Source: Hypholoma sublateritium FD-334 SS-4 (taxonomy: Eukaryota > Basidiomycota > Agaricomycetes > Agaricales > Strophariaceae). From it: a stretch of 64,000 nucleotides of DNA. The stretch is taken from positions 1-64,000 of the forward strand of contig KN817577.1 of assembly GCA_000827495.1 (NCBI GenBank), written 5' to 3'. Below the pieces are notes generated by a model. It was given only the letters and a program-made list of their open reading frames with translations, was not told the origin of the DNA and ran no database searches. Below are positions 23,175-35,689 of the stretch, one piece after another. Both the position numbers and the translations under genes were made by a program. Positions within the stretch are counted from its first letter, which is position 1. The number at the start of each line of letters is the position of its first letter.

Positions 23175-25283
23175 TTAAAGGAAAGGCATAAGGGCCTGGG
23201 GAAGGACCTGTGCAACTGCGGGACCACTGGGAGGCTCGATGGATTGGAAATACTGCAAGGCAAAATGTCAGTTGGAGCAAAGTGATTTGATGCTTTGCGC
23301 AAAGACTTACATCGCCCCACCATGGGCCAGCAGCCCACCACAATGCACCGAGCCAGGCACCACTAGCTTGTTGCATGGAACACAGAGCACCCTGGATAGC
23401 CTGGATGCAGACGGTGTTGTTTCCGGCACCGATTTCACCGAGGAATCCCTTGATGTTGTTGGCCTGCAGCCACGTAGTCGCATCCGCCAAGCGCGACGAT
23501 CCAATGCTGGAGCTGACGCAGGTTGCGGAGGTACCTGAGCCATCGGAGTCTAGGTACTGGTGCATTTCTGCAGACGCGCATTCATAAATAAATTAGAAAG
23601 GTGGACATAGTTTCAGTACTTACCAATGGCGAAGTTGTTGTTGGGGTCTGTGAGCCCCGTGAATGCAGCAGCGTTACCGGAAGACGTCCATGCTACGTAT
23701 AGGAAGGTTATAAGTATTAACGTTAGGAGCTATGTAAGTTGCACACTCACTCCAAGCACCGGTCCAGGCTAATGAAATTAGGGTCAATATTTGAACACGT
23801 TGGACAGAAGAGACTGCGAGCTAAAATTGGGCACTTACAAGTTCCTAGAAAGGTAAACGGCCTGAGCCGAATGATCTGGGGTCAAGAGGAGACAAAAATC
23901 CATACCTTCGACAAGGATCATCTGTGTGGTAGCGCCAGCGGAACGGACACCGTTGATACCAGATTGCATCTATATGGGGGCGATCAGCCAAACATTAACC
24001 TTCTCAGAAGTGCAGTATGCATACGAGAGCGGCGACGGTGGTAGCAGGAATGCCGTTGGGTTCGTTCATGAGATCTTTAGAATAGTGAGAGCAATTCCGG
24101 AGCGAAAGCGTTGGTCAACTCACCGAAGATGACGTTGTTGTTGCTTTTCTAATGATGCAACCAAAGGGGTAAGGAACATACCTAAAGGAGATGGAAGATA
24201 GGAACTGACGAAGACAGTGGCCAAGTTCTTCCAGACTGTTCATTTGATGAATGTGAATATACTGTGTATTCTTTGAAGTGGAGTAAAACGTACATGTCTG
24301 GAAGCTGAAAAACCCCAGTCAGGTTTCATGAAAAAGAAAAGCGAAAAGACCATGGCCACTTACTCAGAGTTACTGGTGATGACAGCATTGTTGTAACTCA
24401 TGTAGTTGTGGGCTACCAGATAGTCGTATCAGACAGTCAAGCCAAGGTAAGAAACAACTACACGCACGCTCAATAAGGACGAAGGCACCCTTGCCGGTAA
24501 TGTAGCTGACGATTGTCTGCAGCCCACTGAGGTATGTCTGGTTGAATGGGCCAGTTATGCCAGTAGCAGGGGGGGTCATGCGCTCCAACAAGAAAGGAAC
24601 GCGGAAGGTGTTGAATCCCTTTCCGACGAAGAAGTCGATCGAACTGGAGAAGACGGATTGGTATAAACATTGACGCTATAGATGCAGACAGCGTGTACCT
24701 TGGTGAAGGCCATGTGTAATCGGTTCCGAGAGCTCCCTTTTCGTATATAAATTCTAGATGAGCAAGGGGAAAACTGCAAACGCTTGAAAAAAACACCTAC
24801 CGGCCATGCGGTGTTGCCGAACTCAGCACCAGACTCGTTGACACCGAAGAATTTGAACTTGGTGCGTGTGCCGGGGCAAACACTGTTTCCAGGGGAAGAA
24901 GCCGTCGTCGTGGTAGTGCCAGTAGTCGTGGTCTTCACAGTGGTGGTAGTGGGAGATGCGGTAACTGTGGTAGAACTAGAAGGTGCTTGTCCTGGGAGGC
25001 ACTGAGAGTAGTCTAATTCAAACAATAAGAACCTTAGTCCATATTGTCCGCATGCTTGCACACTTACAAGGGTTCGAGTAGACACATGTAGACCCAGAAG
25101 CACAGGTCGTGGCGCCGCTGTAGTTAACACCCTGGTGTTGTAAAAAACGAGAATCAGTAATCAGTTAGTTAGTTCGCAGCCCAACAAGATACATACACCG
25201 CACTGGCCGTAAATGGCGACCTGAGCGAATGCTGGCTTGATGAACAAAATTGCCAAAGAAGAGAACGCCAATAACGACTTCAT
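23175..25283 (-). CDS. GH5 endo-beta-1,4-glucanase with N-terminal CBM1
   Basis: About 16 exons. The signal peptide MKSLLAFSSLAILFIKPAFA is followed by a fungal cellulose-binding module (YGQCGGVNYSGATTC, then YSQCLPG), a Thr/Ser-rich linker and the catalytic domain: GVNESGAEFGNTAWPGALG, FNTFRVPFLLERM, PHNYMSYNNAVI, DLMNEPNGIP (acid/base Glu), WTGAWTWTSSGN, MHQYLDSDGSGTSATC and GEIGAG (nucleophile Glu). It ends QALMPFL. This matches secreted Cel5A/EGII-type endoglucanases (subfamily GH5_5) that open internal cellulose bonds. A 6-nt exon supplies part of EGTSW. It converges with the P450, 296 bp apart. A plant-cell-wall-degrading lifestyle is suggested. Confidence 0.94.
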
Positions 25284-26098
25284 TTTGGGGAATTGGTGAG
25301 GAACTCTCGGTCGTCGCTTCCCTGGTCATTAAATACCACAAGCATGTCGTAGACAGCACCGCGCAGTGGATCCGTCAAATGGCCGATGTACATCCCGCAA
25401 GGTAGTCATGTCGCCATCACATGGAGATCGAAATGCCTTGTTTCTTCGGAAACACTGGGGTATCATGAAGCTGTACTTTGCCCGAGTCTCGTGCCCTCGC
25501 TCTTGCCGCGGAATATTACTGGGAGTGCTGCCGTCGTATCTCGTGGCAGACACAGATTATTTGAGTTTAAACGATCCGGATTTAAGGGCGATTGCTTCCT
25601 TCGTAATTTTAAATTTAGGCTCACCCGAATGTTCCCGTGACGTGGTTTTGTGCAGCTGGCTCCCGGCGTTTTGTTGACCGAGGTTTAGCCAAAATATGGT
25701 AGCAGGGACGAGCGCGCTGGTCTGTTGCGCCTTGCCGAGTATCGAAAAACAAAACAAAAACATAAGGTACACTTAGACAGCGAATTGCAACCCGCCTGTG
25801 ATAATTCTCCTCCAGACGATTCAGATAAGATAAGTTGACATTTGACAAGACATTTTCAGATGCTGCCGACGAATTGGTTTGAATGGACGACGATGGCAGA
25901 AATGAGGCTTCCTGTATTGCAAATCTTTAACTTCCATCTTTCAAGTTGATAATATACAAGGTATTTTCTTAAATATAACTGGAAAGTGTTTGAATATCAG
26001 TATGAATTCTGAGAGCTCGTTTGTGACCCTGCAGACCCACCTGTATTAAATAAAGAGACAAGAGGACTCTCAAACACCTATGCCTTAACGTTCAGATC
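25284..26098. other. Intergenic region upstream of the endoglucanase
   Basis: About 815 bp between the endoglucanase start and the SARAF stop. Short overlapping frames only; no recognised gene. Confidence 0.45.
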
Positions 26099-27482
26099 CT
26101 AGCGAACCTTTGATCCACCTAGCCCAGTGCTCTGTCGCATGGCACCCAAATTCGAGCTTCCTTCACCTCTATCCTCCGACGAGGATTGAGGCCGCCTGTA
26201 CGAATTAGAGCGACCGGAAAATAGTCCCAAAGAGGAAGGCCGCAACGGTGCTTGAGGGCGAACCTCCCAGTCGTACGCCCGAGGGGCGGTGGCTTGAGCG
26301 CGGGTCCGGTTCAAAACATGGTTCGCTAAGCCACCCACAGCGGCACCGGTCCAGAAGCCCGGGCGCCAGCTCTGCCAACCCTGCCTTTGTGGGGGTGCCT
26401 GGGATGGCTTTGCGTAGTAGGGAGGAGGGGCGTCCGTTGTATCGTCGCGGTAGTCACCGGGGAACGATCCACTGGAACCGGGAGTGTAGCCAGGGGGGCG
26501 CGGGGGACGAGGGTTGCCTGAGTTGGTGGCATTGCCGCCTCGGAGCCATGATTGGACGAACGAGTAAACAATGAACAGAAGCACTCCGATCCATGCGATG
26601 GAAAAGGCAATGCTCGCCCAATCGTAACCTGAACGTAGCAAAAGACCATAAGACCCTGGACAAAAATGCCAAGTGACTTGACCTACTTTTGGTATTGAAA
26701 AGCGGAGAATCAGAGTCACGGAGTGCCCCCGGAATCTGTACCAGGCGATATTCCAACGAACAAGTATCTGCGACGTACTCAATCAGTGTTCCAAGTCCTA
26801 ACACGGCGCTAATGTCGACATACTCTTGGCTACGTAGGGATCGCCCGGTCGCGACCAACCTTCACAGCCTACTTCGACTTTACCGAACCTCAAAGAGCTC
26901 GGCAGGTCTGCTTCGCACTGAAAGCAGAGATCATCAGCCTTTATGTCGAAGATAAGTCGAAGATGCCATATTTTTCCGACTCACCTTCCAATCTACATCC
27001 ACCCCATTCCCTCCAACGTTCACGCATCGGACCACTTCAGGCTGGTATAGTTTGCAAGGCTTTCCGATGCACACGAGCTGAGGAAGGGCCGGTGTTCGTC
27101 TTGCTACTGTTGGCTCGTCTTTGTAGAAGGTCAAAGCGGGAATCTTGGCCAGTTGAACTCTAGTCTCGTTTTCGTCCCAAATGCCTCGAGTCATGGTGAC
27201 GGTTTGGGTTGATCGGCCAAAAGGATGGTTGAGTCCTGGGCACCCCCACAGGCCGTGTATAGTTGACGCTAGTTGTGGCCATGGAACGAGTATGACCAAC
27301 GTGGAAGCTGACGTGGAAACAACGTGGTCACTGGTGTGCAAGTGCTCCGATGCGACGGAATCAATTTCACCTGAGCGGCACGGCCGAGGCAACAGTGACG
27401 CGGACGACACAAATAAAATAAAACTGTTTCCATTCGCATGGTGAAAATTAAAATGACCAAGGTAGCGAGCGACCGCTATCAT
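26099..27482 (-). CDS. SARAF: SARAF/TMEM66-like ER membrane protein
   Basis: The lumenal domain reads IPALTFYKDEPTVARRTP, PQLVCIGKPC, EVVRCVNVGGNGVDVDWK, CEADLPSSLRFGKVEVGCEGW and TCSLEYRLVQIPG, the conserved Cys pattern of this family. It is followed by one transmembrane helix (AFSIAWIGVLLFIVYSFV) and a cytosolic Pro/Ser/Arg-rich tail ending GGSKVR. In animals SARAF damps store-operated calcium entry; the fungal role is not established. The 5' end is not firm: a signal-like FYFICVVRVTVASAVPLR precedes the core but lacks an in-frame ATG. A tiny first exon MIA at 27482-27474 would supply one through a weak GTCGCT donor. Confidence 0.8.
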
Positions 27483-27739
27483 GACATCCGCTATTTTTTT
27501 CACTGTAGGCGTCGAGATATTCACTCGCACATTGTGCGAGTCAGTTTTATGCATGAATAAACGGTTAGAGACGGTACTACTTATAATCATAGTCATTGCC
27601 TTTGCAATGTCAAGATCGGCTGTCTTCGTATTGTAGAGGCTTTAAAGCCTAGTGAAGTCGGGGGTGCCCATAGTAGCAACTGTTGTTGCCACCTGCCATC
27701 TCGAAAGCTATTCGGCATTCCACCATGAGGCTACGGTGT

Positions 27740-30360
27740 CTAGAATGAAGCAGTGGCACATCCACCACAAAGTCCATGGCCACACCCAAAACAGCTAATG
27801 ACACCAACACCCAGAATACGCAAAATTAACGACACGATGCTGACGACACCCTCGCCTAGCACAAAGCCACTCGCGATAACGACGAGCCGGATGTCGCCCC
27901 CGTCCTTCGCGTACCGCGTGCGGTAAACGTACTCCATCACTCCGCCTATAAGACGGGCAATTGAGAAGGATGGCGTGTTCAGAAACCCGATAGCAAAAGC
28001 TACGCCCGAGGGTATCCACTTGGCGATCCAATGGTTTCTTCTCCCCGTGTATGATTTCAGCGCTGATAAGCACCCAAATAAGAGGGAGAAAACGGCCATA
28101 AAGCTGGCACTGTTTTCCGGCAATTGGCCGTCTCCTATATATAAGTGACAATTTTAGCCTCCCCGACTCAAATATGGACAATACATACGTAGAAGCCTAG
28201 CAAGACTAAGCCATACGTAGGCTGTAGGCGCTGGAAATGATGGTCCGGGAATCACGTATGCTCGATTATAGAGCGTGTACGCAGTCGTAGTGACTATGAT
28301 GGACACAGACGATCCGATGAGCTGGCCGAAGAACTGCGCTCGGGGTGAAGCATGACACAGATGTCCCGTCTTCAGATCTTGCATGAGATCCCCGGCTCTA
28401 AATTCATTCAGCGGGGACTGCGTGTAGGGCATGACGACGACCTACTGTTGGGCACCGGCTTCTGCTACTCCTCCCGCGATGATATTTGCAACGATATTTC
28501 CGGGCTGGATCCACGCAAAGAAGAGTTGGGACACCTTACCCAAGCCAGATACAGGATTGAGATCTGTTTCGCCTAAAGCACGAACCCTAAATGCGACTAA
28601 ATATTTCAAGCGGCGGAGAAGAAGTTTCGGTCACATACCCGATGATACTCAGCATCCCGCCGAGGATGAAACCTAGGAAAGTCGCCCATGGCTTGATGCC
28701 TTCGTTCCCGAAGACGATCCAGACCAAGAATGTACCGATGCTGATACTGAGCACAAGCCCAACAAGGACCCATTTAGTGGGTACAAGTCTGTCCTCGGTT
28801 TCGGTTTCTCCACGCTTCCTTGAAGCAAAGTCTTCTCCATTCTGAGAATTTCCTCCCGAGAATTGTTTCAACGCGTCTTGCAGATAATCAAATGCCACTG
28901 GGAGGAGCGACACTAGACTATCCGCGCACATGATGCCCAGAGAAACCCATAGAATCCAACCGCGGGCGCCAGTAGTCATATCTCCTACAGCGCCAGGAGC
29001 CCATCCGGACCACTTGGACAATGGCGATAGGATAGCCCAGCCCACAAACATACCCTTGAAGATGTCCGTCAGTCGATCGGGACGTCAGATGAGCGGAATG
29101 CATACGAAGTTCATACTCAGTGTTGTTGGGAAACCCATAATTATGCCTGAATATGACATTGTCGGATGCGCTGAACAGGTGAATTGCGTACGAACCTTGG
29201 CCAACGTAAGACAGACTTGGGGTGAAGTACCATAGCCATTCTTTAGCTAGATAATTGCCAAATAACGGAATTGCGAATACAATTGGATAGAAATATGCTG
29301 CCAGCTGAATGGGATACATTAACGCAGCGGAAAATAGCCACGTCGATGGACGTACTGTTAACAGTCCAGAAGCTGTAAAACTCCAAATAAGGTCTTGCCA
29401 CCCTTCATGTTCCACGATTTCTCGTTCTGTTTCCTCGCCTGTGCCCGCGTTATCGTCGTGTGCGACATTGTCGACAACTTGCTCTGAAATTGCGGTTTCT
29501 TCTTCATCATCAATATGCTGATACCCAGTCCGGTGTCGTGGGCCACTTTCGGGAGGCGGTAATTGATGAAGAACCGAGATCAGGTGAGCAGTCGCAGTTC
29601 CCGATGGGAATGGGAGCTCTTCCTCGATAATCTGATAAAGATGATTAATGACAGCTTGCCCAGTAGGATATGGCGCTGGGAACATACCACTTGTTTGCGA
29701 ATAGGAGGTGAGAGGAAAACCCTTTGAGCAGGCTTAGTGTATGTCATGGGACGCATATAGACAATTCTTACCCAAAAAAGGCGACTGAGCATGACCAGCC
29801 TACAGCAGCGAGCCATGTCATATGAATAGGTGGCGACCCGTCACGGTCTTCGTCCAGGAGGGTGAGAGCTGGGAGAATCCCAACAAATCCCGCCGCAAGT
29901 GGCATGGTCCCAGTGGCCACAGCTGTTGTTTGCACTACGATGATTTCTTGCGGTGTGAGCGGAAAGGGGAGTGTCCGTGATATGAGAAATCCAATAAGAG
30001 CAGACTGGATGGACATCCTACGGCGTCCAAGTCAGTATTATCCTTTCGGAAGGTCGAAACACGCAACATACATCGATATCCATCCTGACTGCAGACCCAA
30101 GCTCAGGTTTGTGAAGCATATTAAACACCCAATTGCAAGACCCAGCAAGACCGCCCTGAGAGTGAACTCTGGCTGAGAATTTAGCGCAGGGTTGAATGAG
30201 CTGGGTAGATATTTCTGTTAATAGTTGGATAGCTAGGGACCGCGGACAATTAGACTTGCCTGAACCAGTTCCTCATGATGGTTAGACGGTCATTAGTCAC
30301 GGTGGGGCGCCGAGGACTTGTGGCAGTGTTGTCAGCAGCCGTTCGCGTTATTTGGTCCAT
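27740..30360 (-). CDS. OPT-superfamily oligopeptide/metal-chelate transporter
   Basis: Starts MDQITRTAADN at 30360; roughly eight exons. Landmarks: PEFTLRAVLLGLAIGCLICFTN, LQSGWIS, SIQSALIGFLISRTLP, TAVATGTMPLAAGFVG, EEELPFPSGTATAHLISVLHQ (OPT signature), GNYLAKEWLWYFTPSLSYVG, GMFVGWAILSPLSKW, HASPRAQFFGQLIGS and WIPSGVAFAIGFLNTPSFS. It ends GHGLCGGCATASF. A long acidic cytosolic loop follows LPPPESG. The sequence is like the YGL114W/PT clade of fungal OPTs. It is plasma-membrane or vacuolar; the substrate is unknown. It diverges from MetRS with 127 bp between ATGs. Confidence 0.9.
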
Positions 30361-30487
30361 CTAGCCGTTGTTTGGTCCTTCGAGTCAGTAAATTAAGTGC
30401 CTCGCCTTTCCGACCCTTCCTCGTTCTTCATCGATTCCCATTATAAGATCGCACGATACCACCAACCTCGGATATCCAGTGCCAATT
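30361..30487. promoter_or_regulatory. 127-bp bidirectional promoter (OPT transporter / MetRS)
   Basis: Only 127 bp separate two divergent start codons (30360 minus, 30488 plus), so both 5' UTRs and core promoters must share this interval. No TATA box is obvious. Confidence 0.6.
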
Positions 30488-33195
30488 ATGTCGCAAAATA
30501 TCAGGCCCGATGACGGATTTTTGCGTGTTATACCACCCCCAGGACATGCCGCCCCGTAAGTACTGCACCGATACTCTAATCGTCTGCACTCACAAGGAAT
30601 AAGTCTACCCAAGGCAGGCGAGAAAAATGTCCTGATCACATCTGCGTTGCCCTATTGCAACAATGTTCCCCATCTTGGTGTGTATTGTGGAGTTTCTGCC
30701 ATCTGGTCGTTGCTCACGGTACACAGGAAACATTATTGGAAGCACTCTGAGTGCTGATGTTTTTTCTCGGTACGTCGTGATATCGCATGGCTTGTCTATC
30801 GTACACTAACACCTTCCGTAGATATAGTCGTGAGTGATCTACACAACGTGCACCGGTATGCAGCCTCTCATCGCCTGGAAGGCTCGCGAAATCAGCGCAC
30901 GCTATACATCTGTGGCACGGACGAGTATGGCACCGCGACGGAAACTCAAGCACTCAAGGAAGGAATAACACCTCAGGAACTGTGTGATAAATACTATGTA
31001 TTGCACAAGGAAACATACAAGTGGTTCGACATCGGGTATGTTATTTTGATTTGTGCAGGTGGTCATCGTTGACTGGCATATCAGATTTGACCATTTCGGC
31101 CGCACTTCTACTCCTCTTCACTCGGAGTATGTATATCTAGAACGTTGCTGTGGTTACCCGATGCTGACCGTCTTAGAATCGCACAGGAGATCTATACGAA
31201 TCTAGGCAAACACGGACTCTTGGAGAGACAGGAAAAAGAACAGACATACTGTGAAGGTTGCCCGAAGTAAGCTCATTTAAATTTCCCTTTGATGTACTAT
31301 TTTAAAGTACATAGATTCCTCGCGGATCGTTTTGTAGAAGGAATTTGCCCCCATTGCGGATTTGATGATGCCCGTGGCGACCAATGCGATGGTTGCAGCC
31401 GCACTCTCGATGCAATCGAACTGATCAAGCCGCGATGCTTGGTAGATAAGACACATGTTGTTACCACCCGCACATCAGCACACATGTATCTAAAACTCAA
31501 TGATATCCAACCACGCACTGAAGAGTGGATCAAGGCATCAGCTAAGGCAGGGAAATGGTCGCCCAACGCCGTGATCAACGGGGACGGAGAACTGATCGAT
31601 GCCCGCTTGAAGAAAGGCCTCATGCCGACACCGCTGACCCGCGACTTGAAGTGGGGTGTCCCGGTGCCCGTTGAAGGCGAAGACGCCTTTGGGATGAAGG
31701 GAAAAGTCCTATGTGCGTATTCCTACTGTTTGTGCGACTGTAAGGATCCAGCTAACTGTTACTGGATAATTAATAGACGTCTGGGTAAGTAATATAATCA
31801 TATCGTCCCAGGATAGCTGTTCATCGTGGGGTTCTAGTTCGATGCGCCTATCGGATATCCTAGTATCACTGCCAACTACACCCCCGACTGGAAACAGTGG
31901 TGGTTCAATCCCAAGGATGTCAACCTATACCAATTCATGGGTAAAGACAATGTTTACTTCCACACCGTCTATTGGCCATCCGTTCAACTCGGGGACGGCC
32001 GTGACTGGACGAAATTACACCATTTGTCAACGACAGGTTTGTGGCCCTCTAAGCCTTGATTCGACGCCTGCTGACCCTGGATCATGAATGCAGAATACCT
32101 GAACTATGAAGGTGGCAAATTCTCCAAAAGCAAAAACCGTGGTGTCTTTGGCCCAGCTGCGAAAGACACTGGCATCCCAGCATCGGTTTGGAGATATTAC
32201 CTTCTTTCATCAAGACCAGAAACCGCTGATGCTATGTTCTCCTGGCCGGAATGCGTGAGTCGAGCAGTCTCTTGTTTTGAGGAAAGATCTCATCAAATTG
32301 GGTGACAGATCGCTGCAAACAACAATGTGTTGCTGAACAAGTGCGTAATTTTATAATCATCATAAAAATAACGTGGTCACGAACTTTTATGCTCAATAGT
32401 TTTGGAAACTTTGTTAATCGTGTTCTCAAATTCGTCTCTTCACAATACGGCGGCATCATTCCTGACTCCAAAGATGCCCCAGGCCCATACTCGCCGAACG
32501 ATCCCGTCGACGGCGAATTTATCTCTTCCGTTAACGGTCTGCTCAAAGATTTTATCGACGCCATGGACGCGGTCAAAATCCGACTCGGCCTGCAGATTGT
32601 CATGCTTATTTCGAGTCAAGGAAACAACTACCTGCAGGCGGCGGGGTTGAACAAAGCGCTCATTGCATCCAATCCTCTCCGCTGCGCTCAAGTCATCTCC
32701 CGCGCGGTCAACCTGATCTACGCGCTCTCTGCGCTGATCTCCCCCTTTATGCCATCGACATCCGACGCCATCCTCTCGCAGCTCAACGCGCCAGCTCGCA
32801 CTGTCTCCGAGGTGCTCAGCAACGACATCCTCGCAGGCCACAAGCTCGGCGAGCCTGAGCATCTATTCAAGAAAATCGAGGAGAAAATGGCGGAGGAGTG
32901 GCGCATCAAGTTCGGGGGAACCGAGGTCGCTAAAGACGCCATCCCGGAGCCCGCCAAACAGTCCAAGCGGAAGGCCGCGAAAAAGGCCGCTGATACCCCG
33001 GCGCTTGCGTCAGACGGGCCTAAGTCCGCAGAGGCCATCGCGCTCGAGGCCAAGGTCGCGGAGCAGGGTCTAACGATCCGCCAGCTGAAAGGGCTCACGC
33101 CGAAGACACCGGAGATAGACGCCGAAATCAAGGCTGCCGTGGAAGTACTGAAATCGCTGAAGGGGAAGTTGGAAGCTGCACTGAAGCAATCATAA
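30488..33195 (+). CDS. MES1: Cytosolic methionyl-tRNA synthetase
   Basis: Charges tRNA-Met. After [11 protein letters not shown] comes the catalytic domain: [16 protein letters not shown] (HIGH-type PHLG), [17 protein letters not shown], zinc-knuckle cysteines (CEGCPK, CPHCGF, CDGCSR), [28 protein letters not shown] and [12 protein letters not shown] (KMSKS loop). The anticodon-binding helical domain follows, then a Lys/Ala-rich linker. The C-terminal [20 protein letters not shown] stretch resembles a WHEP-type tRNA-binding appendage. About ten exons; one small exon lies in the RYS-HRLEG region, where the precise junction is inferred. There is no mitochondrial leader, so the cytosolic form is favoured. 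Confidence 0.94.
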
Positions 33196-33463
33196 TCGAT
33201 CTGGGAAGGTAGGAAGGGCAGAAGATTCCACAATTGTACATCTACCTACGTGACAAAAACTTCAGCAAACACTCCGCATCAAAATTGTACTCATGATAAT
33301 CAGCATCTTTTTCACCTTGAAATTGAAAGGCGTTCTGACTTCCAGAAGGACGAGCTCCTGGACCGTCGAAGCTAACTCTGTATAATTATAGCGGTCCCAT
33401 AGCTCCACAAGAAAAAGAAAAACAGGACGAGCGCTATTATAACCATCATATCAGAAATCTAAT

Positions 33464-33594
33464 AAGTTGCTTATAAGTAATTCTACAATATAAGTGAACA
33501 TATGTATACTTAAATTTTACCTACAGAACAGATGTTATACGTAAAATAAGAACCCTTGAACAGGAAGTAAATTAGGAGAAATCGTTGCTAGTCG
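33464..33594 (+). repeat. Left copy of direct repeat flanking the first membrane-protein paralogue
   Basis: Aligns by eye, with small gaps, to 35548-35670. Shared blocks include TACAGAACAGAT, GAAGTAAAT and AGTCG in the same order and spacing, roughly 70 percent identity. Confidence 0.6.
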
Positions 33595-33631
33595 CGTACT
33601 AACTTCTAAGTACGTTTGCAGATCTCATCCA

Positions 33632-33662
33632 CCTAAATTGGGTCGAAGATAGCCAAATGGGG
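33632..33662 (+). promoter_or_regulatory. 31-bp element, copy 1 (upstream of the 34009 gene)
   Basis: Begins CCTAAATTGGGTCGAAGATA and ends GCCAAATGGGG. It lies 347 bp upstream of the ATG, in the sense orientation of the gene. Four more copies occur on the other strand near the paralogues. Confidence 0.75.
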
Positions 33663-34008
33663 AAAGAGATTTGAGGGGCATGTATTCCTGCACTGAACAT
33701 AGGTCGGTGACCGACACGTCTTAAAGAGGATGCGGTATTCGCAAGAATCAACCAGGCCTCTCTAAAACCAGGCCTTTCTAAAGAGGATGCAGCAGACGTG
33801 AGAATCCTCATAGGGGACGGTCACCAGCCTACACTGAGCAGCGAGATATCAGAAGATCGTTAGAAGATGATCATTCACTTGATTATCAGAGTGTAAGGAT
33901 CTAAGTAACTCGGGGCTCTTTCTAACGTATTTATAGTCTGCTTCTAATAGTTCTATAGCAAGTGGACTCGTTAGCCATCCATCTTTACCCTCTAGTCTAA
34001 GGGCATAC

Positions 34009-35267
34009 ATGGCACCCTCATCATTCGTGAACGCTTCGCCATCGTTGTTCGATAATGTCTCGGCTCTAATATTCTACGAGAACCTTTCACCGGCTTCGTT
34101 TCCTTACGATCCTACGCTTGTTGGATATGTGCTATCCGGAATACTCGGAGTGCGTTCCTTGCCCATGAGCTGCTGTGGAAGTTAGTTTGACTATACGAAC
34201 ACAGGCTCTTTTGTGGGATTTATTCAGCAACATTGGATACGATTATGAGCTGCTTTGGAGATGGCCGAACGAAATTCCTGCTGCCACCTATGTCATTTCC
34301 CGGTGAGCAATTCTTCCGTGAGAGTGCTGATAAAACGTCGTCGGATATACTGACTGATTATCGTACTCGATATTTGCAGACTATCTACTTTGATCTTCAG
34401 CATTGTGTCCTTGAGCTCTACTAGTAAGTGATATGCCACCAGCTTGTCCACTCAACAGCCTGAGTAAATTGCGCATAGCAACCTCGGACACCACACGTTG
34501 TGCAACCTTGGTAGCCGCCATGAAGTGGAGCATTGCAGTCGTGATTCCAACGACGTCTTTGCTTCTTTTTTTTCGGATCCGCGCGCTGTATAGACAGAGT
34601 CGCATCGTGTGCAGTTTCTTCTTCTTCACCTGGCTGGCAGTTTTATGCACATGTTTGCTGCACACTCAAATAGGCATCCTAATAGATATCAAAGCAACTC
34701 GGCAGGCAAGGCGGTGCTTTGTGACAGGAAATGATTCGCTCTTTGTCAATGCATCAACCTTTCTACCAATGGTCAACGATTTCCTGATATTTTGCGCCAC
34801 AACATATAAGTTAACGAGCACGGCTTCAGTGGGCAACCCGACTCCCAAGACAAGAGTAATGATTGCCGTTTTCGGTACCTACCTGCCCGCATTCTCGCGG
34901 ACGTTACTCCAAGACGGCCAAGCCTACCTTTTGTGAGCAATTTGCCTGCCATTTTTGATTTAAATATGGCTGTGTAAGAGCTGATTCTGTTTGCAGAACC
35001 CTGTTCCCGATATACACCTTCACAATAGTGTGTTTCGCTCTTTACCCTCATCAGATCTCGCATTATGCCGTCGTCGTCGCCTTTCCGGGAATCGCGTTAG
35101 CAAACCTGATGGCGTGCAAGATATACCGAAAGACAAGGCTCGGGATACATACCACGTCGGAGACAGATTTTTCAAAACCCTCTCAGCCGATGGTGTTCAA
35201 TGGACGTCCCTCAAACTTTGCCTCACAAATTGACAGAGAACAAAACTCCATAGTAAGCCCGGCGTAG
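34009..35267 (+). CDS. Multi-pass integral membrane protein (DUF6533-like agaricomycete family), paralogue 1
   Basis: Five exons of 141, 98, 44, 454 and 271 nt (34009-34149, 34205-34302, 34380-34423, 34479-34932, 34997-35267) give 335 residues. The N-terminus PYDPTLVGYVLSGILG is joined to ALLWDLFSNIGYDYELLWRW, then SLLLFFRIRALYRQSRIV, FFFFTWLAVLCTCLL, the hallmark LPAFSRTLLQDGQAYLL, and FANLMACKIYRKTRLGI-type ending (here ALANLMACKIYRKTRLGI). About seven membrane segments. The middle-exon lengths 98 and 44 are identical in paralogues 2 and 3. Without the first intron the frame would appear broken by TGA, so the splice is needed. Function is unknown; a receptor-like role is only speculation. 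Confidence 0.85.
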
Positions 35268-35547
35268 TCACATTACTAGAAACAAATCGGAGACAGTGCG
35301 CAGTACCTTTTACCTGTGTAGTTGACATATAGTTTACACTGCACCATATGGTCCGCTGATACACTCACAAGCCTCATGCGTGCGGACAACGGCGACGAGA
35401 AAATCAAAACGAAAACGAACACGCGGAGGCTGGACAATGGTGCACGAAGGTCCGAGTATTTTTTTACGCGATCACGGCATATTCCAGAGCAAGAGGTTAT
35501 TCAGAAAAAAAAGTGTGCCTTTCTCACCATTACATCGTAAAGCAAAG

Positions 35548-35670
35548 GAGTTGCATATAATTCTACATAAGCGAAGATTCGTATACATTCATTATACATA
35601 CAGAACAGATATTACACATACAATAAATCCCCTTGGGTAGAAGTAAATGAGAAGAAACCGTCGCCAGTCG
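35548..35670 (+). repeat. Right copy of direct repeat flanking the first membrane-protein paralogue
   Basis: Partner of 33464-33594, lying in the 3' flank of the IMD-domain gene. Together the copies bracket the paralogue-1 gene and its 31-bp element. Confidence 0.6.
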
Positions 35671-35689
35671 TAAAATGTCCATGAGGGTA

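Larger units (their letters stand above)
33196..34008. other. Intergenic region with repeats
   Basis: Holds the left copy of a direct repeat (33464-33594), one copy of the 31-bp element (33632-33662), and an imperfect tandem duplication around 33720-33815 in which ACCAGGCCT and AAAGAGGATGC recur. No coding frame is supported. Confidence 0.6.

Noticed and set aside
25131..25197. Using donor GTGTATG at 25198 in the endoglucanase CBM1
   Set aside because: It creates a stop (TAA) directly after the junction; the donor GTATGT at 25196 gives the expected YGQCGGVNYSG.
20265..25283. Secondary-metabolite cluster around the P450
   Set aside because: The neighbours are a hydrolase and an endoglucanase; no polyketide synthase, NRPS, terpene synthase or transferase is seen.
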